Origin: Mytilus edulis
Taxonomy: Eukaryota; Mollusca; Bivalvia; Mytilida; Mytilidae
Reading direction: 5' to 3'
DNA: 64,000 nucleotides
Assembly (NCBI RefSeq): GCF_963676685.1
Contig: NC_092346.1
Span: 43,273,289-43,337,288 of the forward strand
Below the pieces are notes generated by a model. That model searched no databases and was not told where the DNA came from. It was given only the letters and a program-made list of their open reading frames with translations. Positions within the stretch are counted from its first letter, which is position 1. Every line of letters starts with the position of its first letter. Below, in pieces: positions 12,201-22,349 of the stretch. A program made the position numbers and the translations under genes.

Positions 12201-15200
12201 ACTAGCTAACTAAAAGTTACGACCATCCGGAAATGGGAGACAACTCTAGGGATAAATAAAGGCAACAGTAGTATACCGCTGTTCAAATCTCATAAATCCA
12301 AGGACAAAAAACAAAATCGGGGTAACAAACTAAAACCGAGGGAAACGCATTTAATATAAGAGGAGAACAACGACACAACACAGAAACGCAACACACACAG
12401 AAACGGACCAAGCAAAAAAAGTTTTTCTTTTTCGATTTTCGTGCAGTAAAAGGTTCATTTGAACCAAACCGCTTGTCTTAGACTCATACATGCTATTCGG
12501 TGGTTCGGTGATATAAAAACCAAATTTGATGCATTAAAACCTTCCAATTTTCGTAAAATAGTCATTTAAAAATTCCAGCATGATGGTCGTAACTAAAAAA
12601 ACAAAAATGTTGAGGATGGTCGTAACTCTGTTTTGAATAAGACCCAATAAGGCAAGTGAAGAGTTTTAAACGTGTCTTTTATTATATGTAATATAATATG
12701 ATGTCTTTTGTTATATGCATATGTAATATGATGTATTTCTGAATTTTTTTTTGATTTTTACTTACAGCGTAAGATAAAGCAATTTCAACCCGTATTACAC
12801 TTATCAATTCAAATTCTTAAAAAGTTTTTGAATAATAGTTTTTGGGAATTTGGATTAAAGTTCTAATTTTTTTAAATGTTTTGGACCGAACAAAGCAAGT
12901 CAAGAGTTTTAAAGTGTCTTTTATTATATTTATAAATTATGTTATACATTTGTGAAGTCGTTTATATCAAATAATAAAAATTAAAAGGGGTGAAGAGAGG
13001 GGTACATGTAAAGTGCGAAACGGAAGAAATTGGAACGAATCGATCTAAACAATACAAAATGAAATGAACAGTCATATATGATGAAAATATAATGTATAAT
13101 ATTAACCAGAGGCAAATAGTTGAATTATTGTAAGCTGTTACTTTCATCATAAATGTGAATTTCTCAAAAGTGGATAATTCATTTTAAGACAAGAAACACA
13201 GCTCTGGTTATGATCATTCTTAGTTAGAAATAAAAAGCACGAAATGTATCAAATCATTTTTTAATTACAAAATAAATGGTTTTAAGGAAAAGCATTTTTA
13301 ATGAATTGGACATCGCTTGAAATAACAGTATCCTGGTTTTTTTTCTTTTCTTGATGAATTGAGGATGTACCTTCAAGCTGATTTTTAAATCTTCAATTTA
13401 AGATAGATACATTAAGTCGAAAGAGCATTAGTAAGGAGTCATAATAATCTAAAAATATTGATAGGTTATGAAGGTCCTTATCTAGACTAGACCATTCGCG
13501 CGAATTCGCAGGTCCGTACCTGAGTGAAAAACATACGCTTTATTTTTAGCTTGGATTTTTAGAAGTCATATTGTTTTTTGGTGAAATCAACCTGACAATA
13601 AGGTGCACTGTTATGTCCAATGACAAGTCCATGAGTAGCGTGTAGCCATTCATACAATATAAACATGTAACATACACATAATGTTCAACCTGCATAGCAT
13701 GGGGTTTGTATGTGATAGTTGCCGCAGTACATTCAGTTCTACGTAAGTCCTTGTAGATCTAATATTATCCTGGCTAGAAACTAGTATTTTATTTTCCTCT
13801 TAAATTCAGCGCGTGAAGCAATGTACTTTCGAGGTTAATACAATTTTCATTGCGACACCGTGGCTTCAGTTTTCATTCCGTACATGTACCAATAATTAGA
13901 ACTAATATCAATGATATACAGCAATATAAAATCGTTATGTAATCGATAAAAAATAAAGACAACACGTTATACAATCCTGGGTTGAGTTCAATATCGTAGC
14001 GGCTACGTAGCTGCTATCAATATCTATGTAGCAACTAGTCTATAGCTACACGTTGAATAGTCAAAATTAACGAAGCACTACGCAGCTGTAATGAGATTGA
14101 ACTCAACCCAGGACTCCGAAGTGTATTTGTGCATTTAATTTCCTCTTGAACGACCAAAAGCCGAATATTTGATGGCCAATAGTTTATAAAAACTGCAATA
14201 GCTGATTAAATGTTAAAGATGATTGTTCAGATTTGTACGTTTAATAATTTCATCTGCCAACATTATTGCAGATATAAAAAAAAGTCGTAAAAAAAAATAT
14301 GGGGGAAAACACGTGCATTTAATAATGTTATGCCTTAAGTCAACGTACAGTAAAACATAATTAGTACTCAACCCTAGCATACTTTTTGGCTTAATGCGAA
14401 TTGATAAGTTTTAGCTGTTGCTCCTAAATGATGAGCGTTTGGAATACATCAGAACTGTGTATGTTTAATTAATTCTCTAGCTTAATTTCTGCATATCATT
14501 ATCAGAGTAACGAATAATATTTTTTGTAACAAATCATAAATGACATCTGAGATTATTACTTTTACTTTTAAAATACATTAATAAAAGTTTGTCTAAATAC
14601 TCGAGTTACGGTCATCTTTAAAAGTTACGACCATCATCCAAAATACTATAGTTGAATTTACGACCATCACACATTTAAAGTTACGACAATCATGCTCGAA
14701 TTTTTGAATGAATATTTTACGAAAATTGGAATGATTTTGTCTATCAAATTTGGTTTCAATATCAACGAACTCACGATAAGTGTATATGAGACAAGCGGTT
14801 TGGCTCAAATGAACCTTTTACTGCACGAAAATCGGAAAAGAAAAATGTATCCCTAGAGTTGTCTCCCATCTCCGGATGGTCGTAACTTAGTTACGACCAT
14901 CCGCTTACCACCAGTGTCTATCGTATGTAGATGATAAGAAACTTTTGCAGCCCAATGTACATATTGCACTTGAAATTAGCTGCCTTGTAAATAATACATA
15001 ATTTGGATGAAATTCAAGATTATTTACAAAATTGGTGGTTGAAGTTTGCAACGTTCATTGGCCAATATTACCGGATAAAAAGGACGATGCTGTGTATTAA
15101 ATTATTCTTTATTGTTCCTGTATCTTTTCCGTTAAGGGTCTAAAGTGTGGAGCTGGTGGATCCAAAAGTTTTATCTTCTCCTCCTCCGTGGTGTCACTCG

Positions 15201-18200
15201 CCGTGTTAACTATTATGATTTGGAAAGTAACATTATTGAAAGGATGTTTGTTTGAGCAAAAATGTCTTGTGAGAGGACAGTTTTGTTGGTTATGTACCAT
15301 GAACGATGGTTATGGAGCCGATATTGAATTTATCGAGTGTTTCTTCCACATACTGAATGCCACAAGTGTCACATGTTAATAAATAAATTGAGTTCTCCGT
15401 TTTACATTTGGAATTTGAGTAAGATGGTATAATTTTGTTTAGTAACGGAGCTGATGAAAGAACTGCTTGCATTGACATTATTACAACACGAGAAATTCCT
15501 TTGACCACATTGTTTTCAGCAACCGGGAAGTGGAGAAGGCTGCTTTGCTTATACAGATGCCACTATTTTTTCACGGATGTGTTCAGGTCTTCTGAAGGCC
15601 ATGACTGGGGTTGAGGAAAATACTTTCTTGAGATTTTGTGTCCATACTAGTGCAGTCTATCTGGAGATAGTGTTTGTCAATGAAATATAAGTTGTTGTTC
15701 TTCATCACTAGTTTTAGAAATTCACTTTGTGCGTTGATGGCTTTTGCTAACTCGGCTGTGTATTTTTATGTGCCAGTTTAGGTTATATTATGTATTGTAG
15801 CTGTTTTTATTCTGTAGTTAATCACCACTTCGGGTTTGTCATGCATATCTATTGTATAGTCGTTTTATGAAATTTACTGTATGCAAAAGTATGTTGTTCT
15901 AAATAGTAAGGATGTTCTTGTCCCAGGCAGAAAACCCGGGCGGTATTGGTCACAGCTTTTTGGAACTTTTTATCCTCGGTGCTCTTCGACTTTGTACTTG
16001 TTTTCGCTTTCGGGCTTTTTTCATCTGTGCGTCGCTAGTTGGTCTTGTGTTAACGGGACGCGTGTCTGGCGTGTTGGATTTTAAACCTGGTGCCTTTTGT
16101 TAGCTATTATTCGTGTGTTTCTCTGTCCTGTATATTCTCTCATTTTTATTGTAGTCTTGTCATGTAATGTTGTCATTTTAATGTTATATTCAACATTGTC
16201 ATAAAAGCGGTATGTTTGCATGCCACAAAACCCAGTTCAACCCACCATTTGTTTCTTAAAATGTCCTGTACCAAGTCAAGAAAATGGCCATTGGTATATA
16301 ATAGTTCGTTTATGTGTGTGTTACATATTAATGTTGTGTTTCTATTGTGTCGTAGTTCTCCTCTTATATTTGATGAGTTTCCCTCAGTTTGAGTTTGTTT
16401 TTTTCTCAATCGAGTTATGAACTTCGAACATATGTATATATTTAGAAATGAACAAGGCACTCAGTTGGGGGATTTTTTTTCGCTAAGAGTGTTCCATAAC
16501 TCTTCGCACGCTGCTATTCCTTCGTCTTGTGAAATGTCGGTATATAAAGAAGACACATCCATGGATGTGAGTATAGTATTGTTTGGTAGTTGATTGAGTT
16601 CCATTTTCTTTAGATAATCAGTCGTATCCTAGATGTAAGACGGTAGTTTTTTCACGTGAGGTCTTGAGTGATGGTCTACAAATTCGGAAATCTTTTCAGT
16701 TGGGTGACTATTCGCTGAAACAATTGGTCGATCTGGATTTGCCCGTTTTGTGTATTTTAGGCAACATAAAAAATCTTTCAGCCTTTGCTTCGTTCAAGCG
16801 GTCGAAGATAATCAAATGTGTCATTGTCGATATGCTTTTGGTCGTACATCTACGCATCACACACGCCAGACACGCGTCCCAAAACTCAGACAAACTGCCA
16901 TAGTCAAAGGATCTAAGTTAGTTCTTTTGTAGTTTTTGATATAGAGAACATACTGTGTCTGTTGGAATGAGGTTAACATGTATTCGAAACAATTCCTATA
17001 TGGTATAAATACTCATATGATCCCACCCGTAAATAATGAAACGAATGTATATCAAAATGGTCCAAAAATCCGAATATGGTCGGACCATATTAATATACGC
17101 AAAAGGTCATGAACAAACGCTTATGTTCCAAATAATAGTAATCAAATATTCTGGAACATAAAAATTATCTACTTTTTGAGTCATTTGATATATTTTGCGA
17201 TGTTTCCAAATCTTCTTCTACACAAAACAATAAGGGGCAACTTATCTGCTCAAAAAGAGTTACCAGTTTCTTGGCAATAGAGACATCGACCTGCGTACTA
17301 CTGTTAGTGCAGATGACTATTCACGATACAATAACGTTTTAAAATAAAATGTAGTAAAATTGCCAATGAAATCACCCAACTCTGATTCACGTGGATGCTA
17401 TCAACTTTTAGTTATAGTATGTTATTCACTCGACACTCACCACCAAAGGGTGACTGGGAAAAAAATTATGGTTACTACATGTTTTTAATCGACAGACATA
17501 AAAAAAAACTTCCTAACGTTGGGCGTCTGTTCGGCTGTAAGTAAAATATAAGTACGTAGCCACGTTCGGTCAGAAGGAGGACCTTGAATCCGATGGCTCA
17601 CGCAGAAAGAATATACAGCTATCTACACGTTAAGAGCCTTTGCAACAACTCTTTGAAGGGTTCGTAGGTGGTGGACGTTTGCCATGCAAATTTCGATTCC
17701 TATCAAATTTATTCTGATTTCCCAACGAAATCTTAATTTCCTTGAACTTCATACCAGACGGCATCTACTGTAGGATTTACTTATTATATTTACATGTAAA
17801 TTGAATTGGTTCTCTTCCTAAACATGAATGAAATGTTTGTACTGGACGTTAATCAACCAATAATTAATTAATATTTAAAAAATACTTTATGCTGTGGAGC
17901 AGGATCTGCTTTCCCTTACGGAGCATTTGAGATCACCCCCAGTTTTTGGTGGTTGCTTATTCTTTAGTTTTCTAAGTTGTGTCATTTGTACTATTGTTTG
18001 TCTGTTTGCCTTTTTATTTTTAGCTATGGCATTGTCAGTAAATTTTCGATTTATGAGTTTGACTGTCCTTCTGTTACCTTTCGTCCCTCTTTTATTCCTT
18101 AAGATGAAAATTAGAGGCAACATAAAGTGCGAAACCGGTAAATTAAATGAAAAGACTCAAAAAATTATGAAAATTTTACTCACATTTCCGCAAAAAAAAA

Positions 18201-20717
18201 ATTAAGTTAAAAAAATACAACAAAAAACAAACATCCATAATCATGAAACACTGCTACAAATATATTTTTTAAACCAATTACATTACAATTGAAAATATAT
18301 CTTCACAATCGAAATATGATAACTGTACAAATAAAACTTACTTGGTAAATGCAGAAAATCCGCCGCTTCTAAAATACCTACAAATCATACACCAGATGTC
18401 TATAAATTCTTTCATATGTCATATATGTGTTACAGGGAATTTGTAAAATCACTGAACTGATTAGTGATTTTATAAAATCCGTGATTTTGACCAGTGATTA
18501 TACAAAATCCCTGAAATAATTAAAATATTTTTTTACAGATTCGCTGATTGTTTTCATGAAATATGTAAAAAAAGATTCATTGTTATCGATTGAACATTTT
18601 TCTGAAAGAATCATACAGCATTATTAATTTTAATACCAATTGAGCAGTCATAATGCCCTAAACAACTGATATACTGTAGAAAAATAACTCAGGCACAGAT
18701 GTCTTTAAGTCAAGAGCAAACATAAACACATAAGTTACTCCAAATAATTGAGGGAAAATTAAAGTGCAACATATGGAACCGGGAAAAAAATTATGAAATT
18801 TTAAACTTATTGTCAAGCTATAGTTTGTTATAGTTTTTTCTGTCATTACTGTGAAATAAAACTAATTATTTCATTTTTCATAATAAAATATAAAAACGGA
18901 TTATTATGTTGATTGCTGTCATAAGAGAAGAACAACAAATTGTTTAAAGGAATAAGGAATTGAGTGGGGTTGATTATTTGATTCAGTGGCAAATAAAGTC
19001 ATGCATATCAGGGCTAGAGCATCTTATTGTGACATGAACATTGATATATAAAAAAGGTATGAAGTTCTTCAATGTGGATATGTTAAAAAAAAACATTAAA
19101 AAGGCTATCGTCTTGCTACCAAGCATGGTATTCTGTTAGGGTCATACACTAGAAACCAGTTTGAACCCACTGAATCCTTGTTTTTGAGCCCATCAGCTGT
19201 TTCAATTGAAACTTTATGTCTTTTTGACAAGCTGTTAAACTGTCTTCCATTTGTGATGGACAAGGATTTGTGGTCTAAATATCTGTGTATATGCCTTTAA
19301 GACATAATCATTATACACTAGTTTTAGCTCATAGTATTTGTTTAACAAATACATTTCAAAATCATTAGATATAGGAAGATGTGGTGTGAGTGCCAATGAG
19401 ACAGTCTCTCTCCAAGTAACAATTTAAAAAGTAAACCATTATAGGTTAAAGTACGGCCTTCAACACGGAGCCTTGGTTTATTTTTAATATTAAGATCAAC
19501 AAATTTATAGCAGGTTAAAATTGTAATCAGGGATTTAACAAAATCCCTAGCTCTATTTTCAGCGAATTTATAAAATCCCTAACAACTTCATGGATTTTAC
19601 AAAACCACTTATTAGTCCAGTGATTTTACTTATTCCCTGTAACATATGCATATTCTAAGCTAACGTTTTGGATTGGTTGACATATTTAAGTTTGAATGTA
19701 TGTGTACATTTTGTTTTTGTTAATAGAAACGTTTTGTTTTAAAAAAATGCAACAAATAAGATGTGGTCGCAAGTTGAGAGAGCGGGACTGGATTGCAACC
19801 CTTGGCTAGCGAAGATGCATCCACCTTGGATATGTATAAAGATTCGTTTTGAAATATATGTGGTAAGAAGGCAAATGAGACAATTCGTCTATAAGCTTGA
19901 CTGTTACTCTGATACCTTTCGCCTCTCTTTTATGATTACTGTAAGTCTGGGTAGATCTTAAGGTGGTCGTATTTTTTTTTATCTATAACCCAGTCGACTC
20001 ACAAATACGGGATCCGACAGTGCAGTCTCGTCTTTAACTTAAATATCATTCATTGAATCATTGTTTTCATTGTGCAGTAACTAAATTTATGAATACAACT
20101 TACCTTTAAATGAATATTCAGTATTCGCCATTTTTATAAAATTTCCTAACGACATCGCTACACAAAATTTATTAACAACGGTTCTAGATTCCGGTTCAAA
20201 TGTATCGCAAAATTGCATATAAAGTGTTCCGAATACAAATTTTGGTAGATTTTGTTTGGTTGAATATTTCTTCACAAGGCTTATGTTTCGCTGAAAATAA
20301 ACAATGGAATACAATTAAGTATGTCTGAGTACAATGCTATAAGAAAATTTGTTTAAACTTAAAACATGTTTAAGGTACTAAAGATTAAGCAAATGAAAAT
20401 GAAACTCACCACTACCTTCATTGTTCTACCATGATGCGGTGTGAACATCTATGTATCAGAACAATCATCAATGACGAATCTTTGGAAAAACGACTTGATG
20501 AGGAAAAATATTCAAATTTTCACTGATTGTTATATTTTAACTCCAAACAGTTTTCAAATTATTCAGAAAATTTTGTTAATACCTGAATCCAACTTTGGTC
20601 ATCAAATTTTCTCCGATCGTATTCAAAGATCAGCCATCCTGGTGTAACAACCCCACTTAAAACCACAAGAAAACCAGCAATACAAGTTCCTATAGCAATT
20701 TGTCTTAATTTCTGCAT
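5960..20717 (-). CDS. Gene A: four-pass membrane protein, claudin/PMP22-like (4 coding exons, 242 aa)
   Basis: Joining 20717-20583, 20290-20104, 8727-8578 and 6216-5960 (minus strand) gives 729 nt: an ATG, 242 codons and TGA. Every join has an AG acceptor and GT donor, with phases 0, 1, 1. Hydrophobic segments lie near residues 7-26, 113-136, 148-172 and 194-216. The first extracellular loop has a PGW (26-28), a GTLYMQFC block ending in C73, and a second cysteine, C88. This recalls the W-GLW-C-C pattern of claudin/PMP22 proteins, although the block is not canonical. The loop has possible N-glycosylation sites NIS (47) and NKT (109). The short C-terminal tail does not end in the claudin PDZ-binding YV. 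Membrane location is strongly supported; the superfamily is an inference from topology; no specific function can be named. Intron 2 is 11.4 kb and full of repeats. A possible AATAAA lies at 5829-5824, 130 nt past the stop. Gene B is its paralogue. Confidence 0.82.
6217..7282. other. Gene A intron 3, no recognisable feature
   Basis: AT-rich intron sequence without coding motifs; chance ORFs only. Confidence 0.5.
7283..8041 (+). mobile_element. LINE 3' fragment (C-terminal end of ORF2 and tail)
   Basis: An open frame from about 7291 to 7834 reads [20 protein letters not shown] and continues to [20 protein letters not shown]-x9[10 protein letters not shown] and the stop. The C-x2-C...H-x4-C knuckle after an R-x2-H-L-x-IE-GRY block is typical of the C-terminal tail of non-LTR retrotransposon ORF2. 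The RT core is absent, so the copy is 5'-truncated. It ends in AATAAAGTATTATTATTATTA, a short-repeat tail as seen in CR1/L2-like LINEs. It lies within intron 3 of gene A, antisense to it. Confidence 0.7.
8578..8727 (-). CDS. Gene A coding exon 3 (membrane segments 2 and 3)
   Basis: The exon is 150 nt, acceptor TTTCAG|TAAAT and donor TCAG|GTATTG, phase 1 on both sides. It encodes membrane segment 2, the cytoplasmic turn [12 protein letters not shown] and the first half of segment 3. This is the best conserved exon: gene B has an exon of exactly the same length and a 148-nt broken copy sits at 2251-2398. Confidence 0.85.
8990..10046 (+). mobile_element. Pearl/mini-me-like element: ~164-bp tandem core repeats, ACGG microsatellite, terminal palindrome
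   Basis: About six diverged core units between 9000 and 9920 share TAAAGTTTTAAGCAATAATC, a GAGATACGG-x-GCGACATGT block and CCAAAAAGTATACAGAT. An (ACGG/ACAG)n microsatellite follows at 9921-9992. The right end holds the 20-bp palindrome CCCGTCAAAATTTTGACGGG (10020-10039). This order of core repeats, ACGG microsatellite and hairpin is what I recall for bivalve pearl elements, thought to be moved by Helitron-type machinery. It lies in intron 2 of gene A. Confidence 0.65.
10085..10255 (+). repeat. Interspersed mussel repeat (GTTGTCAGTTTATT family), 3' part
   Basis: Contains TGTTGCTCAGTCC, GTACTGTTGTTTGTC-like and GCCATGGCGTTGTCAGTTTA, and CCTCTGTTATCTTT. Fuller copies are at 11575-11815, 17890-18105, 45005-45175, 49425-49700 and (minus) 63765-63895. 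Confidence 0.65.
10390..10625 (-). mobile_element. Probable tRNA-derived SINE or SINE-like repeat
   Basis: The minus strand has a B-box-like GGTTCGATACC near 10547 and, about 45 bp before it, CGCGAATGGTAGGACTA, which could be a decayed A box. No cloverleaf closes, so it is not a functional tRNA gene. Assignment rests on the box spacing alone. Confidence 0.4.
10803..11484. mobile_element. Nonautonomous DNA element, TTAA target duplication
   Basis: The left end AGGGGTACTAGCT and right end AGCTAGTGCCCCT are inverted repeats, each flanked outside by TTAA (10799-10802 and 11485-11488). TTAA duplication is characteristic of piggyBac and Kolobok elements. There is no ORF in the 682-bp body. Confidence 0.75.
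11575..11815 (+). repeat. Interspersed mussel repeat (GGAGCAGGATCTGCTTACCC family)
   Basis: Begins GGGTGCCACATGTGGAGCAG, continues with GGAGCACCTGAGATCA, TTTTTGGTGGGGTTCGTG, TTTTAGCCATCGCGTTGTCA and ends near CCCTCTTTTATA. It is the most complete copy of this family in the window. Confidence 0.8.
11885..12085 (+). repeat. Interspersed mussel repeat (ACGTATAAAAATTGCGATTT family)
   Basis: AAATGCGTTTTGTTAAA, GGTCTTTTGTTAAATGTTGT and ACGTATAAAAATTGCGATTT followed by TATCCAACGCAA. Two copies in reverse orientation are at 47631-47835 and 48178-48357. Confidence 0.75.
12249..12414 (+). repeat. Mussel repeat inserted in the left arm of the fold-back element
   Basis: AAATAAAGGCAACAGTAGTA to ACACACACAGAAACGGACC, nearly identical to 4207-4385. 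It splits a left arm that is uninterrupted on the right, so it arrived after the fold-back element. Confidence 0.8.
13975..14113. mobile_element. MITE with perfect 18-bp inverted ends
   Basis: TCCTGGGTTGAGTTCAAT at 13975-13992 is repeated as its reverse complement at 14096-14113. Total length is 139 bp. The interior has GTAGC/GCTAC-rich palindromic words. No clear target duplication. Confidence 0.75.
14873..14903. repeat. 31-bp palindrome at the fold-back element's right end
   Basis: CGGATGGTCGTAACT, one T, then AGTTACGACCATCCG: a perfect inverted repeat with a single-base centre. The inner half is the element's end; the outer half is the same end sequence facing the other way. Confidence 0.9.
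15105..15510 (-). pseudogene. Penelope-like element: GIY-YIG endonuclease-region relic
   Basis: Two minus-strand frames read [22 protein letters not shown] and [20 protein letters not shown], separated by a frameshift near 15300. The IYLLTC-x2-CG-x-QYVEET block resembles the N-terminus of the GIY-YIG endonuclease of Penelope-like elements, where GIY is usually followed by YVGET. The glycine has become glutamate here. It lies in gene A intron 2 and is not intact. Confidence 0.6.
15885..16445 (+). repeat. Mussel repeats: hammerhead-repeat tail and TTAGCTATTATTYGTGTGTT family
   Basis: 15890-16075 is a degraded copy of the 54.23-54.59 kb repeat (TCTTGTCCCAGGCAGAAA, TTTGGAACTTTT, CCTCGGTGCTCTTCG, GACGCGTGTCTGGCGTG); its catalytic core is lost. 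16090-16425 matches the family at 50.2, 53.9 kb (TTGTTAGCTATTATTCGTGT, CACAAAACCCAGTTCAACCC, AATGTCCTGTACCAAGTCA). Confidence 0.7.
16480..16900 (-). pseudogene. Penelope-like element: reverse transcriptase relic
   Basis: The minus strand contains [20 protein letters not shown] (16708-16790) and, further on, [20 protein letters not shown] (about 16510-16575). PKIHK and [13 protein letters not shown] are hallmark blocks of Penelope-like reverse transcriptase. Frames are broken between them. The same element probably includes the endonuclease relic at 15.1-15.5 kb, with mussel repeats at 15.89-16.44 kb inserted between. Confidence 0.65.
16901..17889. other. Gene A intron 2, no recognisable feature
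   Basis: About 1 kb without assignable repeat or coding motif. Confidence 0.45.
17890..18105 (+). repeat. Interspersed mussel repeat (GGAGCAGGATCTGCTT family)
   Basis: TGTGGAGCAGGATCTGCTTT, GGAGCATTTGAGATCACC, TTTTAGCTATGGCATTGTCA and CCTTCTGTTACCTTTCG; same order as the copy at 11575. Confidence 0.8.
18430..19642. mobile_element. Inverted-repeat DNA element (~70-bp ends, TTACAGGGAAT)
   Basis: The left end TTACAGGGAATTTGTAAAAT matches the reverse complement of the right end (ATTTTACTTATTCCCTGTAA) and similarity continues about 70 bp. Both subterminal regions iterate the word AAAATCCCT / AGGGATTTT. The 1.2-kb body has no transposase ORF. The target duplication is uncertain (CATAT-like on both sides). 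A fragment of the 3720-type mussel repeat sits inside at about 19375-19480 (minus). Confidence 0.65.
19375..19480 (-). repeat. Interspersed mussel repeat fragment
   Basis: ATGTGGTGTGAGTGCCAATG, AGACAGTCTCTCTCCAAGT and AAAGTACGGCCTTCAACACG: reverse of the 59.2-59.4 kb repeat. It is inside the TTACAGGG element. Confidence 0.65.
20104..20290 (-). CDS. Gene A coding exon 2 (extracellular loop 1)
   Basis: The exon is 187 nt, with acceptor TTTTCAG|CGAAAC and a strong donor AAAG|GTAAGT, leaving one base of the next codon. It encodes residues 46-107, the large extracellular loop with [12 protein letters not shown] and a second cysteine 15 residues on. A 292-bp intron separates it from exon 1. Gene B's matching exon is 163 nt and conserves LPKF-FG-x2-YM and SGNFI/LGNFI, the part most likely to matter for folding. 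Confidence 0.82.
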
Positions 20718-20747
20718 TTCAATTTGAGGTTGAGAGAATTCTCCTAT
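20583..20747 (-). CDS. Gene A coding exon 1 (45 codons plus short 5' UTR)
   Basis: The acceptor is CTACAG|ATAGGAG at 20747, followed by 30 nt of untranslated leader and the ATG at 20717-20715. The coding part is 135 nt and ends in CAG|GTATTA, phase 0. It encodes the N-terminus, the first membrane segment and the start of the first loop. The first residues are basic and then hydrophobic ([16 protein letters not shown]), as expected for a signal anchor. The start is fixed because gene B begins at the same codon, and 20 of the first 24 residues agree. Confidence 0.85.
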
Positions 20748-21650
20748 CTGTAGAAAATGTAAAACAAATATAATATCAGATACATTTAACTGTTAATAAA
20801 AACAAAAACAAAAACAATTTTACGAAGATGCTGTAGTTACGATATTATGACATCTGCGTCCGTTATTGCTTAATATGCAATGTGTCAATGACTGGTCAAG
20901 CAACAGCAAGGCATATACGTTCTTACTCTCAATTATTTGTATCTTAAATTAATTGGTAAAAACGTATATTTTTTACGTCAAGATAAGGTTAACATAGTAA
21001 ATTAAGAAATAATTCTTTCATGTCAGACACTAATATCAATTTAACAAGGGTTGGAATTACATTTGTCAATATCTTTATACCGAGCGTTGGCAAGTTGTAA
21101 ATTGATGACAAATTTAATGCCTACCCATGTTAATATTTTGACAAACAATAGGTGGTCTAGGGTATTAAAAATTAATTGTAAACATATCAAATTTGGTTCT
21201 TAATTCCATTATTTATTAAATGGACTTATTTATAAGATCATCAAATTAATATTGGAACTAATTGTTCTATTGAATATCTATGTAGATATACTATAGAACT
21301 ACCGAAATAAAAATCAAAATAATGAGAAATAAGAAGGGATTGAAGAATGATATTAAATTTCATGACGATATAACCCAAAGATATCTTGGACTGTTAGCTA
21401 GACTAAACACGAGCGATATGTGAAATAATGCCTGGTTCTGCAACTGTAGTGTATATAATTGAAGAACAGAGTACAGAATAAAATTTGATCTTTATGACTA
21501 TATAGATAAAAAAATAATTAAAGATTTTTTTTAGATTTAAATAAAACAAACTAACAATATAACTTGACTCCATTTTAAAAAACTTTATTTCTGTTTTTAC
21601 AATAAACTCGTTTTCAACACACTTGAAATTTATAAAAAAAAAATTAAAGT
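20748..21650. other. Gene A 5' intron, no recognisable feature
   Basis: AT-rich intron sequence between coding exon 1 and the LINE relic; no coding motif. Confidence 0.45.
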
Positions 21651-22018
21651 GGCGAAATTGAAAATGAACAGCACATGTTCCACTGCAGAGGTAACTCCAG
21701 TATTAGAAAGACTTTTGTATTAAAAATGTTCAAAATTACAGTGAAAAATGTAACCACATTGTGCGATAAAAATAAAATAAATCTTATACTTAATAATACA
21801 TCTTATACGGCATCAAACTTATCTTCCTCTCTCGTAACAAATTGTTTAAATACTAGAAGTAAACTATTGCAATAGATTTTCATTATACCTTTAATTTTTT
21901 ATTCACATTTATATATAATTGTTTGTTTTTTACTTCCATTTATTGTAAACTGTTCATCCATTCGGTCATTACCATTTATTGTAAATGCGTTTGTGCTAAT
22001 AAAATATTGTCTATTGTC
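21651..22018 (+). mobile_element. LINE 3' end relic
   Basis: The plus strand reads EIENEQHMFHCRGN near 21651-21690, like the E-x2-QH-x3-HC knuckle at the end of LINE ORF2. It continues open to 21875 and is followed by a 140-bp 3' region ending AATATTGTCTATTGTCTTG, a short tandem tail. Too short for family assignment. Confidence 0.45.
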
Positions 22019-22349
22019 TTGAAACTTATATTGATATTGAAAAAAGAAAATATTATACTAGGTTCTCATTTCTATTAATTTTAAAAAAAAATCATATAAC
22101 ACCAATTATCAGAATGAAAAATGTGTTATTTGTCATATGAAAGCTAATCTGTGAAAAGTATCTGATGTGTATTGAATATTGTTTCAAGCGCCATCTTTTG
22201 TGTGTATTTGTGATGTATATGTGCTGTTAGAACGGGTATGCATTTTTCTTTTCATCATTGTACTGCTTTGTTTTTCTATTGTCTTATTGAACATTTTACT
22301 TAATGGTTATTGATACTAATATTACAGTCTGATATATGAATGAAAGGGG

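Larger units (their letters stand above)
12215..14887. mobile_element. Fold-back type element with ~300-bp inverted ends and iterated GTTACGACCAT motif
   Basis: The left arm (12215-12630, interrupted by a 166-bp mussel repeat at 12249-12414) and right arm (14600-14887) are inverted copies. Both begin GTTACGACCATCCGGA-x-ATGGG and share AGACAACTCTAGGG, TTTTCGTGCAGTAAAAGGTT and AACCGCTTGTCT. The word GTTACGACCAT or a one-base variant occurs about nine times in the arms, in both orientations. The 2-kb centre has no ORF of note and carries a separate small MITE at 13975-14113. No target duplication was found. It lies in intron 2 of gene A. Confidence 0.7.

Noticed and set aside
15109..15508. Host GIY-YIG nuclease
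   Set aside because: Sequence pattern and nearby PKIHK and MDVSSLYT blocks place it with a Penelope-like element; frames are broken.
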